64,000 nucleotides of DNA from Secundilactobacillus similis DSM 23365 = JCM 2765 (GCF_001311075.1 NZ_BBAD01000006.1:1-64000), one strand, 5' to 3'. Counted from the first letter of the stretch, positions 38,353-48,015 are shown. A program made the numbers and translations. The notes: a model not told the origin generated them from the letters alone.

Positions 38353-39689
38353 TTAATCCGTATAAACTTTAACCGGAATCTGCAACAACCGACCAAGAGC
38401 CTTCAAATCATCAACGTAATCGCCATAAACCAGCGCAAAGTGAGATTCGTAGCCTTCTTCAACGAATTGGTCAACCAGTTGTTCAACTGGCGCGTCCATT
38501 TGGACTCGACCAGAAGCACCGTTGAATTGTGGTTCAACGTCTAACACGTTGCCGCGAGAAATTGCTAATTCGTAGCCGTCAAGTTCGGTGTAGTGGACCC
38601 GTAAGAAGGTCACTTGTCCAGGCTTGAGGACCATGTTCGGGCTAACGGGCACTTTGCGGTTTGGGTGAACGCTGCTTCAACGCCGTACTTGGGGTTGGCA
38701 AGTGAGTAAGCGCCGTAGTCGTGCCAAGTGGTCATCGTGTTATCGCTTGGATCCATGCTGGAGAAGTCACCCAAGAAGGTGGCGGCGTGGTCGCTGGTCA
38801 TCTGTTGCAGGATGTACATCGACAACGCACCGTGAATGTCACATTCCATTGCAGTCGGCAACTGTTGGTCACAGAGCTGGGACCAAACGGCGCCGGGGGC
38901 ACTGTGGTATTTGTCGAAAAAGTCTGGCCAGCAGCGTGACGCTAGGGCACCTAAGTGGTCTTGGGCTTGGTACTGCTTCATCAGGGTGGCGAACTTCACG
39001 AAGCGGATGGTTTCATCACCCTTGGCGTCAAGATCCTTGAAGTTGGCGATGGCGTAGTCCAGTTGTTCCTTGTAGACGGCGGGTTCTAAAGCGTAGGCTT
39101 GGTCGAAACAGTCGTCGATGTTGTAGTGGATCAGGTGGGTGCCAAAATGCTTCTGAAGTTCAGCAGCGTTGGCATCTGAGAAGAAGAATCCGGGTGGAAA
39201 GGTGCCAACAACGCCAATGTTGAGGTGGGCGACTTCGTCCTTGATCTGAGCGGCCTTCACGAAGCTATTGATCTTATCGTGAACGGCCGGTTCGTCAGGG
39301 TTGCCGTAGATGTGGTCGAACTGGTGGTGTTGGCTGGCTAAATAGTTGCCAGAGCTCATGATGCCAGTTAACGCGTTGAGGCGTAACCAACCGTGAATGC
39401 TGGGTTCGTGGGGTGCCAACAATAAGATTGGGGTGTTGGGGTACCATTCGTGGACCAGTTTGATGAACTCGGCATCCGTAAAGGTCGTGTTATGGAAGAT
39501 GATGCCAGCGAAATGTTGATCACGAACAGAGGCCAGATAGCTGCTCAGTTCTGTTGGGTCGCCTAATGAAGCTTCTGGCGCAACCAAATCGTATTCGGAT
39601 AATTGCTGTTTGGTGCTTTGCATGATTTTTTCAGCGGTGTCGGCGTCAAATTTACGACGGACGACGGGGAGGTAGAGAATTTTGCTCAT
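38353..39689 (-). CDS. L-fucose/L-arabinose isomerase-like protein, frameshifted
   Basis: About 445 aa after repair. The N-terminal Rossmann-like half (YLPVVRRKFDADTAE, GIIFHNTTFTDAEFI, NIGVVGTFPPGFFFSD) and the C-terminal half (ATAMECDIHG-like TAMECDIHGALSMYIL, LGDFSSMD, WHDYGAYSLANPKYG) follow the FucI/AraA-like fold. One A is missing near 38655; restored sequence reads FTQNRKVPVSPNMVLKPGQV. Last gene of the minus-strand operon, 21 bases after the DUF4867-like gene. It is a candidate isomerase for sulfoquinovose or a related 6-deoxyhexose derivative. Function is inferred from fold and context only. Confidence 0.75.
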
Positions 39690-39710
39690 AAGTGTGCGCT
39701 TCCTTCTAAG

Positions 39711-40385
39711 TTAGTCTGTAGTAAGTGGGGTGATGACGGTGTTGGTGCCGGAAAGCCCAGCAAACGCGCCGTTATTCACCATTCGGGTATTTTCAGGGTG
39801 GGTGATGAGCCATTTGTTGTGTTGGAACAGCAGGTCGTCAGGTTGCCGGTCGCTGTTCAGCGGCGTGTTGGTGTCGGCGGTGAGCACCACTAGGCATTTG
39901 AACCCGGATTGCCAAACTCGGATGGGGGCAAAATGCAGGGTGGTTGGATACACTTCGATGGCGGTCCCGGCTGGCACGAAGAAAGCGTGGGCCTTGTCCG
40001 TCGTCATTGTCTTGCCATCGAGGTCCTTACGGTGGGCAAGGAACAGCACTAAATCCGTAGTGGCTAAATTCAGTTCGGAACAGTTGTGCCATTCAAAGGC
40101 GTTGATCCGGTCACTGTTACCGTTGCAGTAACCGATTTCGATGGCTTGTTCACCGTAGAAGTCGCGGCCGATGTCGGCGCGTTGTGCGGCCGTTAAAAAT
40201 TGCGGGTCGTCGCGCACGTAGACGTTCTTTTCGGCGGGAATCGCTGTGTTGGCCGCCAACGTTTCAGCGAGTTCATTTTGGTGCGGAAGGGTGACCACAC
40301 GGCCGTACAGTGCGAAGGCGGGGTCGGTGACTAACGTGATTTTAGTATCAGGGTTAGCTTGTTGCAGTTTCGTTAAAGTGATCAT
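39711..40385 (-). CDS. DUF4867-like protein, candidate sulfoquinovose isomerase
   Basis: 224 aa, cupin-like. It contains IEIGYCNGNSDRINAFEWHN, CSELNLATTDLVLFLAHRKD, AFFVPAGTAIEVYPTTLHFA and GFKCLVVLTADTN, which I recognise as DUF4867-type; the His/Glu residues in EWHN, EVYPTTLHF could bind a metal. From memory, proteins of this family occur in transaldolase-type sulfoglycolysis clusters of Firmicutes and have been proposed as the SQ to SF isomerase. I am not certain of that assignment. It lies between the transaldolase and fucose-isomerase-like genes. Confidence 0.68.
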   Translation of the reverse strand: MITLTKLQQANPDTKITLVTDPAFALYGRVVTLPHQNELAETLAANTAIPAEKNVYVRDDPQFLTAAQRADIGRDFYGEQAIEIGYCNGNSDRINAFEWHNCSELNLATTDLVLFLAHRKDLDGKTMTTDKAHAFFVPAGTAIEVYPTTLHFAPIRVWQSGFKCLVVLTADTNTPLNSDRQPDDLLFQHNKWLITHPENTRMVNNGAFAGLSGTNTVITPLTTD

Positions 40386-40435
40386 GGCTTACTCCGTTTC
40401 CGTGTTGTCCCAGGCGTCTTGGAAAATCTTCAAGC

Positions 40436-41053
40436 CTAGTCGGTGTAAGGGTTGTAGAAGCTGTTTTCGTAAACGGCCAGTGAACAGGTCACGATGTCGG
40501 CACCGTAAATGGCAGCTTGTTGGATCTGTTTGGCGTTGCGGATGGCGGCCACGATGATTTCGGTCTTGAAGTTGTAAGTCCGGTAGATGTCGACCACGTC
40601 CTTGACGTAGTTCATGCCATCGTCGCCGTAATCTTCCTTCCAGCCGACAAATGGCGAAACGTATTTGGCACCGATTTTACCCGGCATGATCGATTGGGCT
40701 GGGGAGAAGACCAGCGTCATATTCGTGCGGATGCCGGCCTGTTCGAGGCGGCGAGCGGCGATGATGCCCTGTTTGTTGGTTGGAATCTTGATGACGAAGT
40801 TGGGTGATAAGGCGCTAATCTTGGTGGCCATTTCAACCATTTCATCAGCGGTTTCCAAGTGAGGGTTGATTTCTACGGAAACCGGGAAGTCGGGCTTGTC
40901 AGCCACATAGTTAGCGATGTCGGTAATCGCCGTCATGAACGGCTTGCCGCTGGCCATAATGTGCTTGGGGTTGGTGGTGACACCGTCAAAGCCGTATTGT
41001 TCGTAAGCAAGCTTGATTTCATCTAATTTGGCACTATCTAAAAAATACTTCAT
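40436..41053 (-). CDS. sftT: Transaldolase of FSA/TalC type, probable 6-deoxy-6-sulfofructose transaldolase
   Basis: 205-residue small transaldolase. The start MKYFLDSAKLDEIK and GVTTNPKHI are classic for FSA/TalC proteins; the Schiff-base Lys lies in FVIKIPTNKQGI, followed by TNMTLVFSPAQ and AKYVSPFVGWKEDYG. In an operon with a sulfoquinovosidase and an aldehyde dehydrogenase, its likely reaction is transfer of a dihydroxyacetone unit from sulfofructose to glyceraldehyde-3-phosphate, giving fructose-6-phosphate and sulfolactaldehyde. The family call is firm; the sulfo-substrate is inferred from context. Confidence 0.85.
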   Translation of the reverse strand: MKYFLDSAKLDEIKLAYEQYGFDGVTTNPKHIMASGKPFMTAITDIANYVADKPDFPVSVEINPHLETADEMVEMATKISALSPNFVIKIPTNKQGIIAARRLEQAGIRTNMTLVFSPAQSIMPGKIGAKYVSPFVGWKEDYGDDGMNYVKDVVDIYRTYNFKTEIIVAAIRNAKQIQQAAIYGADIVTCSLAVYENSFYNPYTD

Positions 41054-41069
41054 GATAAAATTCCCCTTT

Positions 41070-42493
41070 TTAATTAGTCATTTGAACTGAGTTAACTTTT
41101 TCATCACCGCGACGGTTCAGCAGGTCCTTGACGATGGCGCCGTAGCGCTTTTCAGTCAGGGAGTAAGCCCAGTACATCAAGATGATGGTGGCAATCGATA
41201 AGACGGCCGAGTACAGGAACATCAAGCCACGAATCCCCAGTAGGGCGCCGGCGGTTTGCGTTTGACCAGGGACGTAACCGACCCAGGCGAGCACGACGCC
41301 AGGCACGAAGCCGGCAATGGCTTGAGAGAGCTTTCGGAAGTACAGGAAGAAGGAGTAGGTCATCCCTTCGGAACGGATGCCGGTCTGCCATTCGCCATAT
41401 TCCACACAGTCGGAAACGAGGGCCCAGTTGAGGGCGCTGGTAAAGCCGTCGCAAGGTAGGCGATAGAGGTAAAGAACACGAACAGGAAGGTGTTGTCGGC
41501 CATGAAGAAGCCAAGAATGTCGGCGATGGCCCAGATGGCGCAGCCCAGCATGTAGACGTATTTTTTATCAATGCGTTTGGTTAAGATTGGGGTTAAAAAT
41601 ACCGAGACGAAGACCATCCCGATACTGAAGAAGCCCAACCATGAGATGGCGGCAGTATCTTTCAAAATGTACTTGCAGTAGTAAACTTGAACGGCTAGCT
41701 TGAGGTTAAAAGCCGAGAAGGTGAACAGGTTAACGATGCTCAAAGTGATGAGCGGTTTATTTTTCAGCAGTGATTTGAACGCTGCTTTAAGGTCCTTTTT
41801 ATTGACCTTCTGCTTCGCGGGCGCCGAGTAGTTTTCTTTAATGTTGGCGTAGGAGATCCACTGGCAGATGACGCCGAGAGCTGCGAAGACCACGACAGCC
41901 ACGGTGTAACCGGTCTGTTCGTTTGGCAGCAGGTTGACGATCGGCATAAACCCAATCGTCGCCAGCATCAAGCCTAGGTTAGACCCCGCTTGACGCCAAG
42001 AGGCCAGTTCGGAACGTTCCTGACTGTTTCGGGTCATCGTCGGGATCATCGAACCAAACGGCACGTTGGAGATACTGTAACAGGTCCCAAACAGCATGTA
42101 GGCGAGGTAGGCCCAGATCAGTTTACCGGTCACCGAGAAGTTTGGCGTGGTAAAGTTGGCGATCAGCAGCAGGCCGAGTGGAATCCCGGCCCACAATAGG
42201 AACGGCCGGAACTTCCCGCGTTTACTAATGTTGGTTCGGTTATCGATCCAGGTCCCCACTGACATGTCAGCGAAGGCGTCCCAGATTTTGGCAACCAGAA
42301 AGACCGTCCCGGCGGCTGCGCTGGGAAGCCCGACTTGGTCGGTAAAGTAGTTCAATAAGTAGAGTTGTCCCATATCAAACAGGAAGTTATTCCCAACGTC
42401 GCCCATGGCGTAACCAATTTTGTTACGCAGGGTGACGGTGCGGGGCGCAATGTCGTTTTTTTGAGTTGCGGCTTGGGTTTCTGTAGAATCCAT
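41070..42493 (-). CDS. GPH-family sugar:cation symporter, probable sulfoquinovose(-glycoside) importer, frameshifted
   Basis: About 474 aa, 12 membrane segments, melibiose-carrier type. Signatures: NKIGYAMGDVGNNFLFDM, WDAFADMSVGTWIDNRT, KRGKFRPFLLW and the late GEWQTGIRSEGMTYSFFLYF. It resembles E. coli YihO/YihP. One G is missing near 41450 (restored: SIAYLGDGFTSALNWALVSD), giving normal length. Located between aldehyde dehydrogenase and transaldolase genes. Substrate is inferred from operon context. Confidence 0.85.
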
Positions 42494-42620
42494 TTTGCTA
42501 AATCCCTCCGATTGCTAAGTAGTTTATGTATCCCGGCGAGCTGAGGTCAAACAACGCAACAGTTGTCTCACCTTAGCTCGTTGGGATCGAGCTAAGAATC
42601 AAGTGGTGCTGAAAAGGTGA

Positions 42621-43991
42621 TCAGCCTAACGCAATCATCTTTTGGTTAGCGAATTCGTATAACGCGAGGTCGCTCATTTCACGGCCGTAACCGGAGTTCT
42701 TGACGCCACCAAACGGTAACTGTGGGTAACCGTTGGAAGGTTGGTTCAAGAAAATCTGACCGGTTTCGAGTTGTTCGGCGACCGCCTGTGCTTCGGCGGT
42801 GGTGCCAGCGTAAACGGCACCGGCTAAGCCGTACTGCGAACTATTCGCCAGTTTAATGGCGGCTTCCGTTGACTTAACCACGTGGATCTGACCCACGGGA
42901 CCGAAGAATTCGTCATCGTAGGTTGGGTTGGCGGGGGTCATGCCCGTTAACAGCACCGGCTTGAAGAAGTTGCCGGGCTGATCGGTCACGGCACCACCGT
43001 CAACTAGGACCTTGGCACCGTTGGCAACGGCGGCATCAACTTGGGCTTGAAGCCCAGTTTGAGCCACTTTAGAAGACAGGGGCGCAATCGTGGTACTGTC
43101 CAGCTTCGGATCACCAATTTGTTGGGCCTTGAAGGTCGCAATCATTTTAGTGGTAAATTCCTCGGCGACGGCTTCATGGACGATGTAGCGTTTGGCTGAG
43201 GTACAGACTTGGCCAGCATTTCGCAGACGTGAGATGGCGCCATCCGCCACGGCTTGATCAATGTCAGCGCCGGGGAGGACGATGAAGGCGTCGTTGCCGC
43301 CAAGTTCTAGAGTGGATTTGGTTAAGGCTTGGGCTGCTTCCATTGAAACGATTTTGCCGGCTTTGGTGGAACCGGTGAGGGCGACACCCTGGACGCGGTC
43401 GTCAGCGATGATTGCGGCGGCCTGATCGTTAGTGATGAACAGGTTCTTGAAGGCGCCATCGTCACCGATAGCGTCCCAAACCAGCTTTTCAAACAAGTCC
43501 GCACACCCCGCAACGATGGCGGCGTGTTTTAAGATCACTGGATTGCCCAACAAGAAGTTCGGCGCAAACACCCGCATCACTTGAGTATAAGGAAAGTTCC
43601 AGGGTTCGATTGCCAGCACGATGCCAGTCGCATCGTAGCGTAAAAGGGCTTGTTTGTTGTCCAAATACGTATAGGGTTTTGGCTGCAACGCCTGTGGCCC
43701 GTGATCCACGTAGTACTGCGCGATATTAGCGGCGGCGTTGGCTTCACCGAGGCCTTCGCGGTAGAGTTTGCCCATGTTAGTCATGGCCGTTTCGGCAAGG
43801 TCGTCAACGTGGTTGCGGAAACTGTCGGCGATTTTTTGAAGTTGGGCTGCCCGTTGCGCTACCGAATCGTTGTAGTGGTCGTGGTAGTATGTATCGCCCC
43901 GCTGTAAGGCGGTTGCGATGTCGGTATCAGATGCATTGGGATAGTCGATAACCGACTGTCCAGTATAGGGATTCGTCACGTGATAAGTCAT
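42621..43991 (-). CDS. NAD(P)-dependent aldehyde dehydrogenase, probable sulfolactaldehyde dehydrogenase
   Basis: A 456-residue ALDH superfamily enzyme similar to succinate-semialdehyde dehydrogenases. Catalytic Asn in EPWNFPYTQVMR, cofactor VALTGSTKAGK, catalytic Glu in TLELGGNDAF, nucleophile Cys in NAGQVCTSAKR. The ATG overlaps the sulfoquinovosidase stop by four bases, so the two are translationally coupled. In this context it should oxidise 3-sulfolactaldehyde to sulfolactate. That substrate is inference; general ALDH function is certain from motifs. Confidence 0.88.
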   Translation of the reverse strand: MTYHVTNPYTGQSVIDYPNASDTDIATALQRGDTYYHDHYNDSVAQRAAQLQKIADSFRNHVDDLAETAMTNMGKLYREGLGEANAAANIAQYYVDHGPQALQPKPYTYLDNKQALLRYDATGIVLAIEPWNFPYTQVMRVFAPNFLLGNPVILKHAAIVAGCADLFEKLVWDAIGDDGAFKNLFITNDQAAAIIADDRVQGVALTGSTKAGKIVSMEAAQALTKSTLELGGNDAFIVLPGADIDQAVADGAISRLRNAGQVCTSAKRYIVHEAVAEEFTTKMIATFKAQQIGDPKLDSTTIAPLSSKVAQTGLQAQVDAAVANGAKVLVDGGAVTDQPGNFFKPVLLTGMTPANPTYDDEFFGPVGQIHVVKSTEAAIKLANSSQYGLAGAVYAGTTAEAQAVAEQLETGQIFLNQPSNGYPQLPFGGVKNSGYGREMSDLALYEFANQKMIALG

Positions 43992-46004
43992 TTTGAAGCT
44001 CCTATCTGTTGAAAGAGATCCGCAAAGGCTGAGTCCTTGCGGTAAAAGACTGGAATTTCACCCAAGGGTGCTGGAACGGTGTGGGTGCCACCGGTGTAAG
44101 GCCGTCCTGACCAGAGGTGGACCCACTGATCATCTGGCAAGTAAACTGACCAACTGGTTTGGTTCGGTTGGCTGACGGGGGCAACCAGTAGGTCACTGCC
44201 AAACAAGAACTCGTCTTGAACGTCGTAGGCATGCGCATCGTCCTCGTAGTGCATAAACAGTGGCCATTGTGCGGGTAACCCGCGGTGCGCGGCTTCGGCG
44301 ATCACGGCGCGGCGGTATGCAGTGAGTCGTTTGAAGACTTTCGTATATTGCGCTAAGTGATCGATGGCTTCGTCATCTTCGTAAACTTGGAAGTTTTGGT
44401 CAGGTCGGTTGCCTTCGTGGGACCGCATGATTGGCGTAAAGGCGGCCATTTCGGCCCACCGCATAAACAGTTCCTTCGACCGCACGTTACCGTAGAGGCT
44501 GGTGTAGCCACCGATATCGCTATGGCTTAGGCTGTTACCGATGATGCCGCTTGAGAGGGCGGCGGGCACGGTTGAAATCAGCCCATCGTCTTGGCTCCAG
44601 TTGACGCTTTGATCACCAGCCCAAAGTAGCGGCGTGTATTTTTGACTACCAGCAGCGCCGGCACGCATGAAGTACATCAGTTGGTCGGCTTTACCGGATT
44701 CTTGCACCGCTTCGTAGTTGCACTGGGCCCAAAGCACTGGCCACTTGTTGTGCATCATCAGTGGATCAGAATGGTCGTACAGCACGACGTCGGTGGGTAA
44801 ATACTCGCCGAAATCGGCCATCCAACCGGTGATGCCAGCGTCAATCAACTGGTGCTTGATGATGCCTTTAAACCACTCGAAGGCGTCGGGATTGGTAAAG
44901 TCAACGACGCCACAGTGAAATTCACCGAAATCAACGAGGTAAACGCCACCGTCCTGTGTTTGAGCGAAGTAGCCCTTGGCGGCCGCGGCTTGGAAGGATT
45001 CGGCATCGTTAGCGATGTAGGGTTGATGTACCCCAAAAATTGAATGCCGTCCTGTTGCCAAGCCTGAATCTGATCGGTGAGGTGCGGATAAAGTCTTTCG
45101 TCCGCGCGCCAATCCCAGAAGAGGCGTTTGCCAAAGCTGGTCATGCGGATGCCTTCCCAGTCCTGACACCAGAGACCGGCGATTTGAACGTCGTGGGCCT
45201 GGAGTTTATTTTTAAGGTCGTTGACGCGTTGCGTGCCACCCTGTAAGCCCAAAATGATGCCGTTGTCGGTCCAAGTCGGTAAGTTGGCGTTGCGGCCCAT
45301 GAGCGCTGTTAGTTTGGTCGCGAGTTCTAAGTAGGTTGGCGCTTGGTCAAACACTAACTTAGTCGGCACGCCCCAGAATTGCAGTTCGTGGTAGTCATCG
45401 TTTTGAAAATCAAAGTCAGCGTAGGTGTAACTCTCCACGTGGCAGAAGTAGTGTTGCGTGGAAACAAACGTTGCTTCCGGATAGTTGGTGGTGTAGTAGT
45501 CGCCACCCGCGTGATTTTGATCCGCTTGGAAGGTGGTCAGGGTGTGCTTGTTGCGGCCAATTCCGGGTTCGGATGACCAGAGCGGGAAGTGGTGCCCGCG
45601 TAAGTTGAAATATGAGAGTTGTTCACCAGCCCGTAGACCTTTTCGTCTGACTGAGCCGTGAGCCGCAACCAGAGGCGGTTCCAACCATCAATGAGTAAGG
45701 TTGGCGTCACTTGTAGGCGGTCGTGACTATCGATGGTGAAGTTAAGACTAAGGTAGTCGCGGCCATCGAACCCTAACGTCAGGGTGATGTCATCTTCAGC
45801 GACCTGCTCATCAGTGATGGTGAGCGGAATCTTAGTTTGTAAGTTATCCTTGATATCAAAGTTGCCCCGGTACATATCGATGGCGGCGGTGCCGCGACCC
45901 AGAAATGCGATCGGCGACCCATCGGTTTGCTTGAAGAGGGTGAGGTCGTGATAACTGACCTCGTGGCGACTGAGAATCAAGTGTTGTTGTTGCGCAATTG
46001 TCAT
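43988..46004 (-). CDS. yihQ: Sulfoquinovosidase (GH31, YihQ-like), two frameshifts
   Basis: Hydrolyses sulfoquinovosides such as sulfoquinovosyl-glycerol. Repaired length is about 672 aa versus about 678 for E. coli YihQ. Strong matches to YihQ as I remember it: QDWEGIRMTSFGKRLFWDW (the KR...W residues bind the sulfonate), GWMADFGEYLPTD with the catalytic Asp, MRAGAAGSQKYTPLLWAGDQ with SVNWSQDDGL next, HSDIGGYTSLYG, and MRSHEGNRPDQN. One G is missing near 45632 (restored VYGAGEQLSYFNL) and one C near 45034 (restored YINPYIANDAESF). First gene of the operon, no signal peptide, so cytoplasmic. This gene identifies the operon as sulfoquinovose-directed. Confidence 0.92.
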
Positions 46005-46122
46005 GGATCAGAAACCTCCGTTATGGCCACGGCATTAAGTTCGTGGTTAAGTGTTAGGTGATACGGTGTTAAGTTTGGATTTAAAAATTACACATGTTTC
46101 GCAAGTTGTTTGGTATGCAAAC

Positions 46123-46155
46123 ATCTTATGGCTGGGAACTTAAGTGGAGCTTAAA
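46123..46155 (-). promoter_or_regulatory. Promoter of the sulfoquinovose operon with paired hexamers
   Basis: Minus strand: TTTAAG-N5-CTTAAG, ten bases, TAAGAT, the same geometry as the four small-RNA promoters at 35.7-36.9 kb. The 5' leader is about 110 nt and contains further TTAAG-like motifs read on the plus strand (46030-46085). Confidence 0.7.
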
Positions 46156-46191
46156 AGGCATGGTTGAGACGTCAAAATTGATTGCATGAAT

Positions 46192-46207
46192 ATGAAATCG
46201 CTTACAT
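46192..46207 (-). promoter_or_regulatory. cre site upstream of the sulfoquinovose operon promoter
   Basis: ATGTAAGCGATTTCAT on the minus strand matches the cre consensus at every position. It lies upstream of the operon promoter and about 135 bp before the divergent LytTR gene, so CcpA could act on either. Confidence 0.7.
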
Positions 46208-46340
46208 TTTCAACCGGTTCAAATAACCTAACGTTGATAAAGACGACCACTTACGGTCACATTTTAGCCACTTAGCGCAAACAGCTTGTGTCCATGGGTA
46301 AAATCAGGTTAACTAGAAACATAGAAGGGTGGGAAACGTT

Positions 46341-46799
46341 GTGAAGGTCCGGATTGAAATTGATCAAACACTGGCTGAGCCGGAAATCGTGATTCGCACA
46401 CCCGCCGAGGATGCGGAAATTCGACAGTTACTGCAGCAGTTGAACGTTCCGGATGTTCCGACGCCACCGGTGTTAACGTGTTACAAGGGGGACACGGCCT
46501 ACTACCTCGATTTGAATGAGATTTTATTTTTCGAAACTGAGGAGCGGCAGGTCAATGCCCATACGGCGGATGATATCTTCGAAACCCGCCACCGCTTATA
46601 CGAACTGGAAAACCTGTTACCCGGAAGTTTTATGCGGGTGTCAAAATCCGCTATTTTAAACGTGGCCAACGTGTTTGCGTTGACCCATTCTCTCTCGAGT
46701 AACGTTGTGGCGTTCCAGCAATCGCATAAGCAGGTGTACGTGTCACGGCGTTATTATCCGGTGTTGAAGCGGCGGCTAGAAGAATTGGAACAGCTATAA
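46341..46799 (+). CDS. LytTR DNA-binding domain protein
   Basis: 152 aa, starting at a GTG after AGAAGGGTGGGA. The N-terminal 55 residues are acidic; the LytTR domain spans about 55-150 (YYLDLNEILFFETEERQVNAH, RHRLYELENLLPGSFMRVSKSAILNVANV, YVSRRYYPVLKRRLEEL). There is no receiver domain, as in the small LytTR regulators of lactobacilli that are paired with a membrane protein. Divergent from the sulfoquinovose operon and followed 225 bp later by a LiaF-like gene. It could be the factor binding the nearby TTAAG repeats, which is speculation. Confidence 0.88.
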   Translation: MKVRIEIDQTLAEPEIVIRTPAEDAEIRQLLQQLNVPDVPTPPVLTCYKGDTAYYLDLNEILFFETEERQVNAHTADDIFETRHRLYELENLLPGSFMRVSKSAILNVANVFALTHSLSSNVVAFQQSHKQVYVSRRYYPVLKRRLEELEQL

Positions 46800-47024
46800 T
46801 TAAATGGTATAGCCATTATTTAAGGCAAAATTAGTGATTAAAGTCACGATAAACGCCTGTGCAGTCATAATAACATAAAATTCAAAAATGGAACATCATT
46901 AATTTGGTATAGTTGGTTAAATTGCCGATTATTACTGGTTTTATCACGTAAAATAAATTTTTGCCAAACTGGCAGACAGGAGGATGGGGTCATTGCGGAC
47001 AAGTTGTGACTCCTTGAATAAATT

Positions 47025-47776
47025 ATGAATCGTTCATTTCGCAACCGTAACTGGTTCTGGGGCGCTTTTTTCATCGTTGGGGCGCTTTTGTTGGGGGCAA
47101 GTCAGCTAAATCTGATCAATTACCACTTTAGTTTCTGGGGCGTCATCGCGACCCTGGTTTTGGCGGGGGCATTGATTCAAAGCCTGGTGATGTTAAGTAT
47201 TGGCGGCATTATTTTTTCACTGGCCTTTTTGAGCATCTTGTACGCTGGCCCACTGGGCATTCAGGCGTTAGCCCCTTGGACGATTCTGGGAATTGCACTA
47301 TTACTGACGATTGGTTTTTCGCTAATTTTTTTCCGACCGCGGCACCGTTACTGGGAGAAACGATTACACCACCACGCCATCCGTATGGCCCACACCATCA
47401 TCACCAATATAATGGCGGCATGGTTGACGAAGAGACAGTGTCGGACGATAAAACGGAATTAAACATTGAAAGTCGGATGAGCAACAGCATCCGCTATGTC
47501 CGCGGCAACAACTTAGAACGGGTCAACGTGACGGCGTATATGACGGGACTGAAGGTGTATTTTGATAAGGCTGACTTAATTGAAAATGCCGTGATTGATG
47601 TGAACAGCCGGTTTAGCGGCGTGGAACTGTACTTACCGCAGGCGTGGCAGGTGATCAACAAAACGAACGTGTCATTGAGTGGTATTAATGAAAATGGCGT
47701 GCAGCAGGTGGACGGGAAAGTGGTTTATTTGACTGGGGATGTTGTTTTGTCGGGGGTTGAGGTGTATTACGTGTAG
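47025..47776 (+). CDS. LiaF-like membrane protein, frameshifted
   Basis: About 250 aa. N-terminal four hydrophobic segments (FWGAFFIVGALLLGASQL, GVIATLVLAGALIQSL, GGIIFSLAFLSILYAG, LGIALLLTIGFSLIFF), a His-rich linker, then a C-terminal beta-helix-like domain (NLERVNVTAYMTGLKVYFDK, DVNSRFSGVELYLPQAWQV) of the LiaF/DUF2154 type. Frames join at about 47376 with one added C (LHHHRHPYGPHHHHQYNGG). Together with the LytTR gene it resembles a cell-envelope stress module. HVE-A copy 7 begins six bases past its stop. Confidence 0.78.
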
Positions 47777-47781
47777 AGTAT

Positions 47782-48015
47782 AGAGTGCGGAGAGAAGCGG
47801 TTAAAGAGCGGCGTGTAAGCCGACTTTGGCAAAGCGCCTGGGCTTTGGGCGCTTTTGCCAAAGTCGGCTTACACATAGCTCTTTGCTTCTCGGAGCACGT
47901 TTCGGCGCGGTTGCCAGAGAACACCAAGGAAAGCAGTCCCGCTAGAAAAATAGTAAGCGGAAAGTCGAATCCAAAGAGGCGCCGAAAACTAGGTAGTAGC
48001 AATACACGTCGCCAA
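47782..48015 (+). repeat. HVE-A element copy 7 (complete, best example)
   Basis: AGAGTGCGGAG, left stem GAAGCGGTTAAAGAGCGGCG, arm TAAGCCGACTTTGGCAAA, loop with GCGCCTGGGC, complementary arm, ACATAGCTCTTTGCTTCTC, GGAGCACGTTTCGGCGCGG, and distal GGCGCCGAAAACTAGG ... CACGTCGCC. The left and right stems pair with conserved mismatches (extra GGTT on the left). Confidence 0.82.

Noticed and set aside
42621-43991. Reading the aldehyde dehydrogenase as GabD of a GABA pathway
   Set aside because: No aminotransferase nearby and its start overlaps the sulfoquinovosidase stop, so the sulfolactaldehyde role is favoured by context.
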